Source: Channallabes apus
Lineage: Eukaryota > Chordata > Actinopteri > Siluriformes > Clariidae
NCBI GenBank assembly: GCA_030522415.1
Contig: CM060126.1
Location: forward strand, 12,226,852 to 12,290,851
Reading direction: 5' to 3'
DNA length: 64,000 nucleotides
Translations under genes and position numbers: made by a program
The notes under the pieces: generated by a model
What the model saw: the letters and a program-made list of their open reading frames with translations, nothing else
Told to the model about the DNA's origin: nothing
Database searches by the model: none
Shown: positions 13,279 through 25,479 of the stretch, piece after piece
How the letters are laid out: every line of letters starts with the position of its first letter
Numbering within the stretch: position 1 is the first letter of the stretch

Positions 13279-13365
13279 CTGTGTGAGTCTGCCGATGGGT
13301 CTCCAAGGCATCCTCTTTAGAGAACTGAGCTCCACACTGATCACACACCAGCGCTTTTGGTCCAT
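13279..13365 (-). CDS. zbtb16: zbtb16 coding exon 4 (third C2H2 zinc finger)
   Basis: This 87-base internal exon of the PLZF zinc-finger repressor encodes the linker (D)GPKALV and finger 3, CDQCGAQFSKEDALETHRQTH, then the first base of a Gly codon. The acceptor is tgttgtag just before 13365 and the donor is GTAGTA after 13279. It enters with two bases finishing a codon split with exon 3 (G|AT, Asp, where the human protein has Ala) and leaves in phase 1. CDQCGAQFSKEDALETHRQTHTG is essentially identical to human ZBTB16. Finger 3 belongs to the nine-finger C-terminal DNA-binding array; the next six fingers are not in this window. Confidence 0.95.
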
Positions 13366-13750
13366 CTACAACACAGGCCAGCAGAGGACTGTAGTAAGAG
13401 TTACAAATGGCTGGATACAGCTGTGTAGCACACATTTAATGCTATTTATAACAAGATAGCTAAGGAATTAGGAAATGTTCACTAGACATGTAAATTTTTG
13501 TGCACATGCTGAAGATGAATGAACGTGTGTATACAATCCATAAATTTCTACCCCTCATACACTTGTTAAGACGATTTACATAATTTATCACACAGATAAA
13601 ACAAAAGCTCACTTTAATCCTTCCTGCATGTGCTTACAGTGAGTCAAAGAAAAGAAACAGGAGATTATTCACCAAGATGTCAGGTTTATTTAAAGGTTTA
13701 TGTTCACTCCTTTCAGAGGGAATCGTTTGTGATAACTTCACTTACATGCG

Positions 13751-13752
<2 letters not shown>

Positions 13753-13813
<61 letters not shown>
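13753..13813. repeat. (CA)30 microsatellite
   Basis: A long perfect CA run in zbtb16 intron 3, likely polymorphic. Confidence 0.97.
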
Positions 13814-13815
<2 letters not shown>

Positions 13816-13999
13816 TCTTTCTCTTACTTTACATAGATTAGCTGTAGATCAGACAGGTGTACTTCCTCAGGAATATGAAGCTGTAGCCGCTTGCATCTTT
13901 GCTTTGATTTGCAACAGGTGCAGTTTCCCATTGTTAAACCATATCAAAGCAAAGAATTTTGAAAAAAAAAAAAAAATCAGAACTAGGGCTGGAAAATAC

Positions 14000-14160
14000 A
14001 GCAAAGTATAACCACTCCACTACCATACATAAGTAAGTATCTGTACTTTTTCTCGAGTATTTTTCGTATGTGATACTTTTTACTTTGAAAGATTTCGCTT
14101 GTAGTGAAGTACATTTTTAGACTTTTACTTGAATATTGTATTTATGTACTTCCGGCACCT
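14000..14160. repeat. possible interspersed repeat with 'aagtac/gtactt' motifs
   Basis: Repeated aagta, gtacttttt and ttgagta-like words resemble the sequence at 63740-63860 and a common fish interspersed repeat. No boundaries or target duplication could be defined. Confidence 0.35.
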
Positions 14161-16789
14161 TTGGTCAGAACTAAACAGCAGCAAATCCTTTGCTAAGAAA
14201 AACATCCATTAACATTTTTTTCCACATTCACCAGAAAATTCTTTGTAATTCTTTCTCAGTACAGTCATGTATCGTTGGGTTTAGATTGATACTAAACTAC
14301 GTTTAAAATATTTTTTATTAGCATATTAGTATAAAGTCCATCTACTTTGTCTGCATCAGCCAATAAATGGGAGAACGAAAAAAAAAAACAGCCTGTCTAG
14401 GGCATGATCACTGCAAGAGGTCAAGAGCAATGAAAGAGAAAGAACTTAAGAAGGATGTAGTAACAATAGCTTTGACAAGTTAAAGACATACAGTAACTAC
14501 TGTAACATCTCTGACTTTATTGACATACTACAGGCCTGGTGCAGACAGGAAGATTCGATGTGAGTGGAAAGATTCTGAGTAGAAAAAGTTCTCATTAGGT
14601 GTCACTGCTTTAGCACGACATACGTACTGTAAGCACATGATAAGTGCCTGGTGAGAGCGTGGTGCGATCTGATCAGACATAGTAATAACTCGGTTCAATC
14701 TCATTGAACCTGGTGAGCGCATGATCATGCACATGATACTGAAGGAAATTAGTGACAACATGCACATTGAGAACCTGATTTTTTTCCCCTATGTATCTTA
14801 ACGTGAATTAAAGTCCTAACATTTTCTGGTTACTTAAAAAAAGTATAAGTCGCCCTGCCTGAGGTCATTTAAACGTTTTATGTCATAGAGTGTTGAAAGT
14901 GTTTTTCTCTGTTTTGATGATATCTTGATTGAGTAGGTGCATCACAGTCACTTTGACAGCCAATTACATGCTGAATTGGTTCTGTATCATTATGTCAGGT
15001 AACTATCCAAAACCGGATTGTACTTACCACTGAGTGTGACAAGACAAAATGGCAAGGTTAGAATTCAACATTTCTACATCTTTTTTGCAAAATACATGTA
15101 TGTATGTTAAAAAAATTTTGTTTCGAGTTGGGTTTTTTCGTCTCTTTTCGTTCTATTACCGTTCGGTGGCCAAAAAGCAGTTAATGTAAAAGCCCTAACA
15201 ACATCAAATCACATCATATAGTCAATATTGTAGGTTTATAGTATAAAACACAGCTCCACATACTTACTCCACATAGACTGTTCCATGTAGACTGCAACTC
15301 ATTTGAGTCAAAGCCATGTGAGAATTGGATTTATATGAGGGTGAAGAAATCTGGTGCAATCTAATAATGATGTGTCTCATTCCCTCAAACCTGCATGTGC
15401 TGTAGAGGGGTCTATTAAAAGATGTCCCAGACACCTGTAGGGTTGGCCTAGTCTACCACACAAACAGTGAAGTAGGCCACAAAATATCCCTAATTTTGAG
15501 AATGTGGTGTTCTCCACTGAATCAAGCACACCACACTCTTAAAAAGTGTTCTTTATCGGGCTGTGTGGTTCGGCAAGAATACCATTTAAACACAAAAAAG
15601 GGCATATTACCTTTTTTGCCTCTCAAATGAATGCTTATTTTTGGTGCAGTGTGAGACTTTGGCATGAGATGGCAAGAATTTCTCACATAGGCAACCACAA
15701 GCACAAACAAACAAAAACACAGATTTAAATTCTAGCATTTACTTCCTTGTAAGTAAAATTAAAAATCATAGAATGGCAGAGAGGAATTTGCTTCTGCATC
15801 ACTGGGTGAATCAATACTAATGACTTCTCATCATCATAGATCAATGCGGTATCTTTAGGGTTTGAAAAATGTTTTAATTCCAGGAAAACGTTTTAAGACT
15901 GAACCTTCATGAAGTGATTCTGTCTAGCACTCTCTCAAGACGCAGCACAGGGGAACTCAAATCGGGACTTCCACCATCTCCAATCCAGCCTAGGAGCATC
16001 CCACTAACTTCGGCAACAACAACAAAAAAAAGTCAATAAAATCTAAATCTATAATGACCCAAAGCTTGTCAAGTATTCAGTTTCACTGAGCTGCTTCTAA
16101 ATAGCTTTATTATGAGTCATTAAAACGCCCACAAACTTGAGGAAGCCAGCCAGCGAGTGCCTAAATTTAGATGCTCCTCCACAATCCCTTTTACATTTCA
16201 TTTCATTCTTGTACTTCTGCCTCTAAAAAGCAAACCACAGCTGCACATGTGCTTTTCAACTCATCACAAACAACAAGCAACATATACCCCGCATGAATGC
16301 ATGAACAAAAAAGTTCCTTTTCCACCATCTTATTAATAACTTAAACGGTCAAATGCTATTTTGTGGCTTCAAATACAATGTAATGTTTTTGAAACAAAAG
16401 AAGGATGCAGATATTTGCATATATGCACAACGCAATAATCATGTTTGAACTAATACGTGTTCTCACATGCTTCCACTCCACCTTGTTCCCTACAGTAATG
16501 AAGCAATTTCCAGACGAAATGGCCTTCTGTAAACAACACGCAGTGCACTATACTGTCCATAAAAACACAACAAAAAAAAATCACCAAAGCAGCCTCCAGA
16601 CTTGGGTGCAATCACCTTCCATCAAAACACTTTGTCTGGTGTGAAAAAATAGCAGCCTGGCATGTGCTGAATACTCAATCAGGCCACTAGAGAAAGATGC
16701 TTGTGCTACTTGGAAATCATTGGGATTTATAGATTGTTGAAATATAATCAATAACATCAATAGGATTACGTAGCCTTAAACGTCTTTAA

Positions 16790-17143
16790 TTTTTGTATTC
16801 AACCAAAACAGTTCTACCAAACAGTTTATATGTTATTTATTTTATATCCCCAGATCTAAGCCCACTTGACTTTTACCTGTGGGGGCAGGTGAAGGCCATG
16901 GTGTACCATGATAAACATGAAGATCATGGTGTACCAGTAAAGTTCACATGGTGTACCAGCACAAAGATCATTTAAAGGAACACAGAATACAGTTCATTAT
17001 AAAGTTCATCATGTGTGGAATAAATGTGTGTGTCTACAAAGAAATGGCAACGATGTAGAAAATGTTTCATAGATAAAGTTAAATATTTGTAGAAAAGCTT
17101 ACTTTCCTCTTTTATATGGAGACTTTTGGGACACCTTGTATAT
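16790..17143 (+). mobile_element. mariner-like element, 3' fragment
   Basis: At about 16851-16920 the plus strand reads PDLSPLDFYLWGQVKAMVYH, the C-terminal catalytic-site motif of a mariner-like transposase (SPDLxPLDFxLWG). About 200 bases later comes an end sequence, gacttttgggacaccttgta (17121-17140), a TIR of the TACAAGGTGTCCC type. The left end was not found and the frame is broken by stops. Its terminal repeat resembles that of the MITE at 41760-41995. Confidence 0.7.
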
Positions 17144-17721
17144 TTAAATAGCTACTGAATACTTCAATGGGTAATAATTGTCTTGTGTAAAAGTAATGTA
17201 AGTAACTTTTGGCTATAAATTCTCATAAGCCTTTACCACACCTCATTATACACAAACTTTTATCTTGTTTTTATTTTGACATGCACATCAATGAGTTGCC
17301 AGGCTACAAATGATTGGGCCAAGTAAGTGAAAGTTTGACTGCATCTTGGACATTCAGACAACCACAATAACTTCAAAAGATATTTCAGTCTTGGGCAACA
17401 CTACTCAGTGACAGAGGGTTTTTTTAATGACAGCACCCAAAAGTTATTCTCTCTCAAGAAATATTATTTTGATGAGGAAAATTTTAATGCCCACATAATC
17501 AGGAGCAAATAAGTTAATAAAGAAATTGTTAGTAGTCTGGGGGCCAGCATGTTCAATGTAAAACGAACAGTTCCTTACTCAATTAAAAAAGATATACTGC
17601 ATTCCTATATAACCTCATATAATTGAGCCAGGTTTGATTCTCAAATAAACATATATTTACATCGATCGCCTATAAAAGTTAACACCACATACATTAACAT
17701 TAATGTAAAAACCTTAACATT

Positions 17722-18102
17722 CATTCATTCATTCATTTTCTATACCTCTTAATCCTGTGTTCAGGGTCGCGGGGGACCTGGAGCCTATCCCAGGAGACTT
17801 CGGGCACTAGGCGGGGTACACCCTGGACAGGGTGCCAATCCATCGCAGGGCACACACACATACACAAACTCACATACCCAATCACACACTACGGGCATTT
17901 TTGGGAGCGCCAATTAGCCTAACCTGCATGGTCTTTGGACTGTGGGAGGAAACCGGAGTACCCGGAGGAAACCCACCAAGCACGGGGAGAACATGCAAAC
18001 TCCATGCACACAGAGACGGGAATCGAGCCTGGCCAGGGAATCAAACCCAGACCCTGGAGGTGCAAGGCGACAGTGCTAACCACTACACCACCGCGCTGCC
18101 GG
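17722..18102 (-). mobile_element. tRNA-derived SINE, full length
   Basis: Read on the minus strand it starts with a tRNA-like head (gtagtggttagcactgtcgc) and a B-box-like region. It continues through a body with tttgcatgttctccccgtgc and a LINE-type tail (cagggtgtaccccgcc), and ends in (GAAT)n. It is flanked by an 11-base duplication, accttaacatt, at 17711-17721 and 18103-18113. The polymerase III promoter boxes and the tail are standard for fish SINEs that use an L2/CR1-like reverse transcriptase; that partner is inferred. Confidence 0.88.
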
Positions 18103-18189
18103 ACCTTAACATTTATTATTTATTATTTACCAGTAAACTGTTGACAGAAACATGTTCACCAAAGTGTCATTTATGACAGTGTGGAGCAA

Positions 18190-18620
18190 AGGCTAGCCTG
18201 TCTGGTCTGCAGAAAAGCTAAAGCAGCTGATGCTACTTTCCAAACATTCAATGCTGTCAACGATAGAAAGGCACCAGAATGCACAGGGGTTGCAGCAGGC
18301 AAAGAGCCCAAGGCCGCCAACCCCATCTCCAAACACACCAGATTCCAATCCATTCGAGCACCATGGGATACGCCTGACAAACATGTCCGATCCGATGGAG
18401 GCTCCACCCCGCAACCTACAGCACACAAAGGATCCGCTGCCAACATGAAGACTCCACCCACGACCTACAGCACCTGAAGGATCCGCTGCCAACATGAAGA
18501 CTCCACCCACGACCTACAGCACCTGAAGGATCCGCTGCCAATGTCCTGGTGCCAGACACCACAGCACACCCACAGGGGTCTTGTGGAGTCATGCCTCATG
18601 GGGCCAAACCTGCTCTGGAA
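18190..18620 (+). mobile_element. Tc1-like transposase C-terminal fragment with internal tandem repeat
   Basis: The plus strand resembles the tail of a Tc1 transposase gene: a segment like FQSIRAPWDTPDKHVRS, then GSTPQPTA, and later a stretch (18541-18600) around tggtgccagacaccacagca and cttgtggagtcatgcctc. These correspond to the HLWDVLDKQVRSMEAPP and ...WCQIPQH...GLVESMP parts of that family. Sequence between them is expanded by a 49-base tandem repeat. There are no terminal repeats and no open frame; it is a fossil. Confidence 0.65.
18413..18540. repeat. 49-base tandem repeat, about 2.6 copies
   Basis: The word gatccgctgccaa recurs at 18431, 18480 and 18529, exactly 49 bases apart. The full units between them are identical; the outer copies are partial or slightly diverged. 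The repeat lies within a Tc1 transposase remnant. Confidence 0.92.
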
Positions 18621-19734
18621 CATACACAATACTCAGCCTAATGGTTTGCAGTGTAGTGTTATGTTTGATTAGTGTATTTTAAAGTAGGTTCAAGAATAAT
18701 CTTTAAGAGTCAAACATTAAGTACTGTACCATCAAGGATATTCTTTAACTTTCTATTTCAGTTAGAAGTTTAGTTATCGTGACTGAGTTTTTGCTCACTG
18801 GCCTCTTTTGTCGAATGACTGAATACTATAAAATATTTGTGGATTCATATCCATAATTTATAAGCATTTCTAAATGACATTTTATTGCAATCTTAGTTTC
18901 GTGACAAAAATCCAGTGGTCAATTAATTAAAAACTTACACAAATAGGAACTGGCAAGGGGACACACAATGACACATCTTTTACCATATCCGTTTAAAATT
19001 CAAGACACATACAGTACACTGATCCATTGCATCATGCTGTAACAGCACTCAGCCAATCCCACTGTTATCTAGTGAACCAATTCTCAGAAGGCCTGCTGTC
19101 CCCTTTTCTGTCTGTCTATTTTCCCTCCTGCTTTCTGTTTTTGTTTTTGTGTACTTAGGCCTCCTCCTCCTCCACCTCCCTCCCGCCTCAGTGCTTATGC
19201 CGTTTCAGAGAGCAGTGGCTTGGAGAGCACTCAAGTTTGATTAATTTAGGGATTTGGGTACAGTATGTTCCTGGACACACATCTGCGAGCAATCATAAAC
19301 GCGGCGGAATGCTGGCAGAACATCCAGACCTGCAGGCAGCTGATGATGTCATCAGAGCGAGGGAAGAGCTGGCGTACCGCCAACAATTTCAAAGCAACAG
19401 TGCTCTCTCAGACAGCCAGACAGATAGAGAGAGAAGATGGGAAGGGGGAGAGATGGGGGTGCGGTGGAAATTCACAGCGAGAGCTTAGTCTGGAGTTCTG
19501 ACAACAAATTCTTCACATATTTCTGATTCTTCTCTCTTATACACTCACAGTGTACATGAACAGATGCAAGCAGTAGAGATTTTACATGGGAGTACCATAC
19601 CACAGTCATTCATTCAGCATTAGTACATTAGGGTTATTACTAAATACTACTTAGGGTCAATGCAATTTAAATAAAATCATCTAAAATCCCTACACTAGTA
19701 TACTGTATACCCTACATTATATACTAATATGCAC

Positions 19735-20175
19735 TACTAATACAATACAAGCCATCTAAAATGTGCAATAATCTCTTCTGAACAGCTGATATTAAGATGT
19801 GTCTGAAACTTATGCTCTGTAAAGCCTTTATAATGACTCTAATCTGCGGTGGTGTAAATGAATGATTTCTGAGGCTGGTAACTCTAAATGAACTTTTCCT
19901 CTGCAGCAAAGGTAAGATTGATGGTCTGGGATGAGAGACAATTTCATAATGGTGATTGATGAATTTTGTAAATGCAATTGACAATACTGTTCTAGAACAG
20001 CTGACTTTCGTGTTTTAAAACAACAACTGACGGTTGTTGTTGCTGCGGTTGTTGTTGTTGTTGTTATTGAATTACCTAATATCATATGTGTTAGTTTTGA
20101 AGGAATCCAGTTGTTATTATTGTTCTAGAATGTCGAAAATAAATCAAAACTTGTGTCCAAACTTTTGACTGGTAA
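19735..20175 (-). mobile_element. decayed Tc1-like element, minus orientation
   Basis: The high-coordinate end, tccaaacttttgactggta (about 20156-20174), is the terminal repeat of a common fish Tc1 family. The same end occurs near 53340 and at 54930/55148. The interior shows AC-rich and GTT-rich stretches and 'gaattacctaat', similar to the MITEs at 54930 and 61822 in reverse orientation. The low-coordinate limit is approximate. There is no transposase frame. Confidence 0.6.
20033..20066. repeat. imperfect (GTT)n repeat
   Basis: Runs of gttgtt broken by one gctgcg unit, inside the decayed Tc1-like remnant. Confidence 0.85.
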
Positions 20176-20849
20176 TGTATAAGAATTTATATTTTAGCTT
20201 GCGCTGTAGAAAAATATAATGTTATAAAATATAATGTAATATAGGCATCTTAATATTGTTTAAAAAATAAATACATCATAAAATTTCTGTTTACTGTTAT
20301 GGTAATATCTTGAGAGATATCTTGTAGAATTCTGCATTACAGTATCCTTTTTCCTTTATCAAGTGACAACTTCAAACATATCGAAGCTGTAGCTGAAGGC
20401 CCGAATAAACCAATTAACATGATAAACTTCATGAAATACATGACAATGTGTTTGCCTGACATACTTTTAGTTCATTTGGATTTAAGAAAGTTTCTCATGA
20501 CAAAAATTTCAACATACAAATCTTGTGTGTACCCTACATAATAAGGTCTCCAGTTGCCTGCCGTGGACTTTTACCACTTTCCCAATGTACAAACCAAAGA
20601 TGGTTTACTGAACATGAAGGTGAATGGAACTGACCAATGACATTCATATATGACATCAGCTTGATATTCAGCAAATACAATACAGTACTGAGTACCAGAA
20701 GAAAAAAACAACAACTAAGGTCTACTCAATAAAAGATCTGATGCTGAGAAATAAGAATAATTATAATGATTTATTCCACATTATCTTCTTCTAAACTGAC
20801 AGTTGTACTAATCTGTTGTGGAATAGTGGTATGTAATAATGCAAAGTAC

Positions 20850-20947
20850 CTGAGTGTGACAGCATGTGCATCCTCAGCCGTAAGCTATCCAAAAAATGTT
20901 TTCCACAGAACTCACAGCCAAAGGTTTTCATGTCACTATGCAGTTTC
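20850..20947 (-). CDS. zbtb16: zbtb16 coding exon 3 (second C2H2 zinc finger)
   Basis: This 98-base internal exon completes the split Arg codon of exon 2 (AG|G). It encodes KLHSDMKTFG, then finger 2, CEFCGKHFLDSLRLRMHMLSH, ending in Ser and one base. The acceptor is ctcttcag before 20947 and the donor is GTACTT after 20850. Human ZBTB16 has the near-identical KLHSGMKTYGCELCGKRFLD. Finger 2 is part of the DNA-binding array. Phase in and out agrees with exons 2 and 4. Confidence 0.96.
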
Positions 20948-22089
20948 CTGAAGAGAGAACAAAGCAAGATGTATTGCATTACAGTCACTGGAGTAATACT
21001 ACTAAAGGTATTGGGAGAGTTTATTAAAGCCTTCACTAGCAAACCTGCTCAGAAGAATACATTTTACTTGAATGTATGTTTATGAGGACACTAGGACTGG
21101 GAAATGTAACAGGTAATATACAGTAAAAGCGAAATTGAATGAAAGTTTGTTGCAGCTAATGAGTTTATGCTGAACTTCATCATTTACAAATCACTTTGTC
21201 TGTGAAGCACATTCGGAATGAAACTAGAGCTTTTTAAACTGTAGGAAATGGAGCGTCAAGGTTTGCCATAATCACTGGGACAGCAAATTGAGACTGAAAT
21301 GTTCGTGCAATTTAGCATGTTTACAGTAGATCTTTTGTTAATTGTGTTCTTGCAGACGGCGAACTGTAGAGCTAAATGTTTGTCCCAAGGGAGGAAGATG
21401 CCTAGGAGTCAAATTATGAATGTTTTAAACAAAGAAATGCACCGATATCACATTCTTCAGAGCGTTGCTCTGGCATAAAGAGAAGAGGGGTTTTTTTGCA
21501 TAACTTTTTTTTACAGTGTAGGATTTTTTATTTTTTATTTTTTACAATATATCAGCTAGTAAATACAACGTATCATTAAAATACAGGACCAAGTAGAACT
21601 TGTAGTTATATGCTTGTGATTTTGCATATATGAAGTTCTCAAATTAAACAATGCAATTTTTCTTTACTATACCTGCTTCACTATAGTTTTCAGAGTGCAG
21701 GTAACTTTCTTCCCTGTCAATCAAAGAGACACTAGCCAATTGTGATTGTCTCTGAGCTCATGTACTGTATGCAGAAAAGGGCAGTTATCACTTTCCTCAA
21801 ATGTTTTACACTGCCCTGTAACATAGTATCAGCAGCAGTTCTAACAGTTTCAGTGAATGGCTTAACATTTCTTGAAAGAAGCCCATTGTTGCATTCATAC
21901 TCCCTGCTTGTTAGCTGCCAGTTGATAAAAGAAAGTTGTCTGGTGGGTGGGAACTGGCAAACGGCCAAATTAAGACTAAGTGGGGAAGGAAAAAAACACA
22001 TTATAAGCTTCCTTATTAAACTGTAAATATTATTAAGCTTGTATTATCTGCTGTACAAGTGAAGTGAATCTGTTATCCTAAAAATTATA

Positions 22090-22300
22090 GCATAATTTAG
22101 CAAGCCCCATTAGTATAAAAGTATATCAATGTATTTCGACAAACATATTTTAATATTAATAAATAAAAATGTGATTTGCATTGCAGCCAGCACTATTATC
22201 AGAGCTGTTGTTATAGAAAAGAACTTGACACGTTCTGACCAATCAGAATTCAGTATTAAGCAGCGATGTGATATAATGCACAATGCCTATAATAAGTTTC
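22090..22300. repeat. possible fish interspersed repeat
   Basis: The core 'gttctgaccaatcagaatt', followed by a 'gatgtgatataatgc' stretch, recalls a common fish DNA-transposon relic. No ends or target duplication are visible, so this is a weak call. Confidence 0.35.
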
Positions 22301-23501
22301 TTATTGTTGGTTGTGTTTCCCTGTTTGCTTGGTTCTTTTTTAGAAAACATAACATACTGTAGAGCATTAACATCAGAATTAAAATGTGATGTGAGATACA
22401 ACTGAACACGTGCAGAAATAGATTCTTTCCAGACTATCTTTGCAGCTGGCCAATAAAGTATTAACCATCCAAACGGAGTGACTTAAGGGTTTGAGAGAAA
22501 TGGCAAGATTTATCAAAAATTAAACACATACTTCAGAGTCTGGACAAATATGTACAGTCTATTTTAATAGAGTGACTACAGCTCTGGAAAGCTTGTTAAG
22601 TGAACAACATCAGGCCCATATCCATGTCAGACCATTTCTAATCTGGCTCATTTGTTCCTAATATTTGTTTCAAATTGAATGTGCTTAATGCCGCTGAAAT
22701 CCTGGGTAGCATGGTCTGTTTATCTGAGTCATGCTATACATATCAATGACTTCCAAGCAACCCCCCCTTCCACCACCTCAGCTCTTTCATATGAATTCCA
22801 GCCACACACCCAGACACACTGCAGGCGCGTGCGCCACATATCCGAGCAGCAGGCTGTGGCCGTAACCTTTATTCCTGCTAGATTATTAGTGCCATATAAT
22901 CAGTAGCCTCAGACCACTGACAGACATGCCCAGCATGCAATAATGTGACACAATCTCTTCTGTTTCTTAAAAAAAACCTATTGGCTATAACTCAGCTCAG
23001 GGAGACAATGATTTAAAGCAATTAGACGAAACCAGTCACGTGTATTAACAAAGTAATATGTAGCTCTGGAAATGTCACCATTACGACAGATACCATGGTC
23101 TATATGTGCTTATATTTTCACTGACATTCAATACTTTTTGAACATCTTAAGGTTTTATTATAGTTCCTTATTACCCTTCAATCACTATTATCACCACAGA
23201 TCGAAGTAATACAAGATAACTTAATCTTTTGTGAAACTGATTAACTGGTAGCACTCAGATCCTAATGGGACACGGAATGAGTGCTTTATTAAAAGAAGAC
23301 CTACTCTGATGGCAAACCGGTTAGGCCTACAGAAAGAAAACTCATAAAAGACGCATAGACAGTACTGGTATTAATTGTAAAACATAAATATGGGCGTAAA
23401 ATCAAAAGACTCTATTCGTTGATAAGGGCTTTAACCTTTTCTGATTTGATCATGCTTTTCATTTATAACTATTCACAATATGCTAGATATTGAATAAATT
23501 C

Positions 23502-23782
23502 ATTAATTTATTTTCCATACCGCTTATCTTGTACACAATCGTGGATTGTGGGATTGTGTGGATACACAATCTCCAAGTCTGGAGATCCCAAGAGACTTTA
23601 GGCATGAGACGGCCTACACCCCGGACAGGGTGCCAATCCACATGCACACACACACACTCACAGAGGTTACAGGCGATTTAGGGATGTCAATTAGTCCAAA
23701 CTGCATGTCTTTAGACTATGGGAGGAAACCAGCGTACCAGGAGGAAACTCTCCAAGCATGGGGAGAACGTGCAAACTGCAAG
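23502..23782 (-). mobile_element. tRNA-derived SINE, old and truncated at its head
   Basis: It is the same family as 17722-18102. The reversed LINE tail (ccataccgcttatcttgtac), 'ccccggacagggtgccaatcca', the CA stretch, 'tatgggaggaaacc' and 'ggggagaacgtgcaaactgc' are visible. The tRNA-like head is missing after about 23782. Divergence is high. Confidence 0.8.
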
Positions 23783-23868
23783 TTTTACTTCATACCTTTA
23801 TGAGATTTTCTGATCTTATAGTAATTAAAACAAACAAAACAATTGCTACATATGTACAGGTATATATA

Positions 23869-25479
23869 CAGTGGTGTGAAAAACTATTTGCCCCCTTCCT
23901 GATTTCTTATTCTTTTGCATGTTTGTCACACTTAAATGTTTCTGCTCATCAAAAACCGTTAACTATTAGTCAAAGATAACATAATTGAACACAAAATGCA
24001 GTTTTTAAATGAAGGTTTACGTTATTAAGGGAGAAAAAAAACTCAAAATATACATGGCACTGTGTGAAAAAGTGATTGCCCCCCTTGTTAAAAAATAACT
24101 TAACTGTGGTTTATCACACCTGAGTTCAATTTCTGTAGTCACCCCCAGGCCTGATTACTGCCACACCTGTTTCAATCAAGAAATCACTTAAATAGGAGCT
24201 ACCTGACACAGAGAAGTAGACCAAAAGCACCTCAAAAGCTAGACATCATGCCAAGATCCAAAGAAATTCTGGAACAAAAGTAATTGAGATCTATCAGTCT
24301 GGTAAAGGTTATAAAGCCATTTCTAAAGCTTTGGGACTCCAGCGAACCACAGTGAGAGCCATTATCCACAAATGGCAAAAACATGGAACAGTGGTGAACC
24401 TTCCCAGGAGTGGCCGGCGGACCAAAATTACCCCAAGAGCGCAGAGACAACTCATCCGAGAGGCCACAAAAGACCCCAGGACAACATCTAAAGAACTGCA
24501 GGCCTCACTTGCCTCAATTAAGGTCAGTGTTCACGACTCCACCATAAGAAAGAGACTGGGCAAAAACGGCCTGCATGGCAGATTTCCAAGGCGCAAACCA
24601 CTTTTAAGCAAAAAGAACATTAAGGCTCGTCTCAATTTTGCTAAAAAACATCTCAATGATTGCCAAGACTTTTGGGGAAATACCTTGTGGACCGACGAGA
24701 CAAAAGTTGAACTTTTTGGAAGGTGCGTGTCCCGTTACATCTGGCGTAAAAGTAACACAGCATTTCAGAAAAAGAACATCATACCAACAGTAAAATATGG
24801 TGGTGGTAGTGTGATGGTCTGGGGTTGTTTTGCTGCTTCAGGACCTGGAAGGCTTGCTGTGATAGATGGAACCATGAATTCTACTGTCTACCAAAAAATC
24901 CTGAAGGAGAATGTCCGGCCATCTGTTCGTCAACTCAAGCTGAAGCGATCTTGGGTGCTGCAGCAGGACAATGACCCAAAACACACCAGCAAATCCACCT
25001 CTGAATGGCTGAAGAAAAACAAAATGAAGACTTTGGAGTGGCCTAGTCAAAGTCCTGACCTGAATCCTATTGAGATGTTGTGGCATGACCTTAAAAAGGC
25101 GGTTCATGCTAGAAAACCCTCAAATAAAGCTGAATTACAACAATTCTGCAAAGATGAGTGGGCCAAAATTCCTCCAGAGCACTGTAAAAGACTCGTTGCA
25201 AGTTATCGCAAACACTTGATTGCAGTTATTGCTGCTAAGGGTGGCCCAACCAGTTATTAGGTTCAGGGGGCAATTACTTTTTCACACAGGGCCATGTAGG
25301 TTTGGATTTTTTTTCCTCCCTAAATAATAAAACCCCTCATTTAAAAACTGCATTTTGTGTTTACTTGTGCTATCTTTGACTAATAGTTAAATGTGTTTGA
25401 TGATCAGAAACATTTTGTGTGACAAACATGCAAAAGAATAAGAAATCAGGAGGGGGGCAAATAGTTTTTCACACCACTG
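23869..25479 (+). mobile_element. Tc1-like DNA transposon, nearly intact
   Basis: The 1611-base element is flanked by TA (23867-23868 and 25480-25481). It starts CAGTGGTGTGAAAAACTATT and ends with the matching inverse. The terminal repeats span about 210 bases, as the left arm 23869-24080 is mirrored at 25265-25479. It carries a transposase gene with one visible disabling lesion near the start. It is the youngest-looking transposon in the window, inserted in zbtb16 intron 2 in antisense orientation. Confidence 0.95.
24248..25260 (+). pseudogene. Tc1-like transposase with a 5' frameshift
   Basis: The natural start is the ATG at 24248 (MPRSKEI...), but that frame stops at 24281. The sequence then continues uninterrupted in a frame two bases later to TAG at 25258-25260. 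The frame from 24331 alone gives 309 residues. A net loss of about 10 bases near 24277, judged against related Tc1 genes, explains the shift. Counting from 24331, the catalytic triad is present: Asp122 (WTDETK), Asp213 (QQDNDPKH) and Glu248 (PIEMLW), with 34 residues between the last two (DD34E). The paired helix-turn-helix part (RTTVRAIIHKWQ) and GRPR-like region (SGRRTK) are readable. No in-frame ATG precedes the catalytic core, so an active product is unlikely. Confidence 0.92.

Larger units (their letters stand above)
13366..20849 (-). other. zbtb16: zbtb16 intron 3
   Basis: This 7.5-kb intron is bounded by a GTACTT donor at 20849 and a TGTAG acceptor at 13366. It contains a CA microsatellite (13753-13813), a mariner-type 3' fragment (about 16790-17143), a SINE (17722-18102), a Tc1-derived fragment with a 49-base tandem repeat (18190-18620) and a decayed Tc1 remnant (about 19735-20175). 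The stretch 14200-16700 holds nothing I can name, and 19080-19500 looks non-repetitive. Confidence 0.85.

Noticed and set aside
13630..13836. Open frame ending in a His-Thr repeat
   Set aside because: Translation of the CA microsatellite.
18171..18510. Open frames on both strands around 18.2-18.5 kb
   Set aside because: They come from a 49-base tandem repeat (not a multiple of three, yet open) in a Tc1 fossil, not a gene.
24838..25107. Antisense open frame of 89 codons inside the Tc1 transposase
   Set aside because: It is the shadow of the transposase frame on the other strand; no domain or codon signal of its own.
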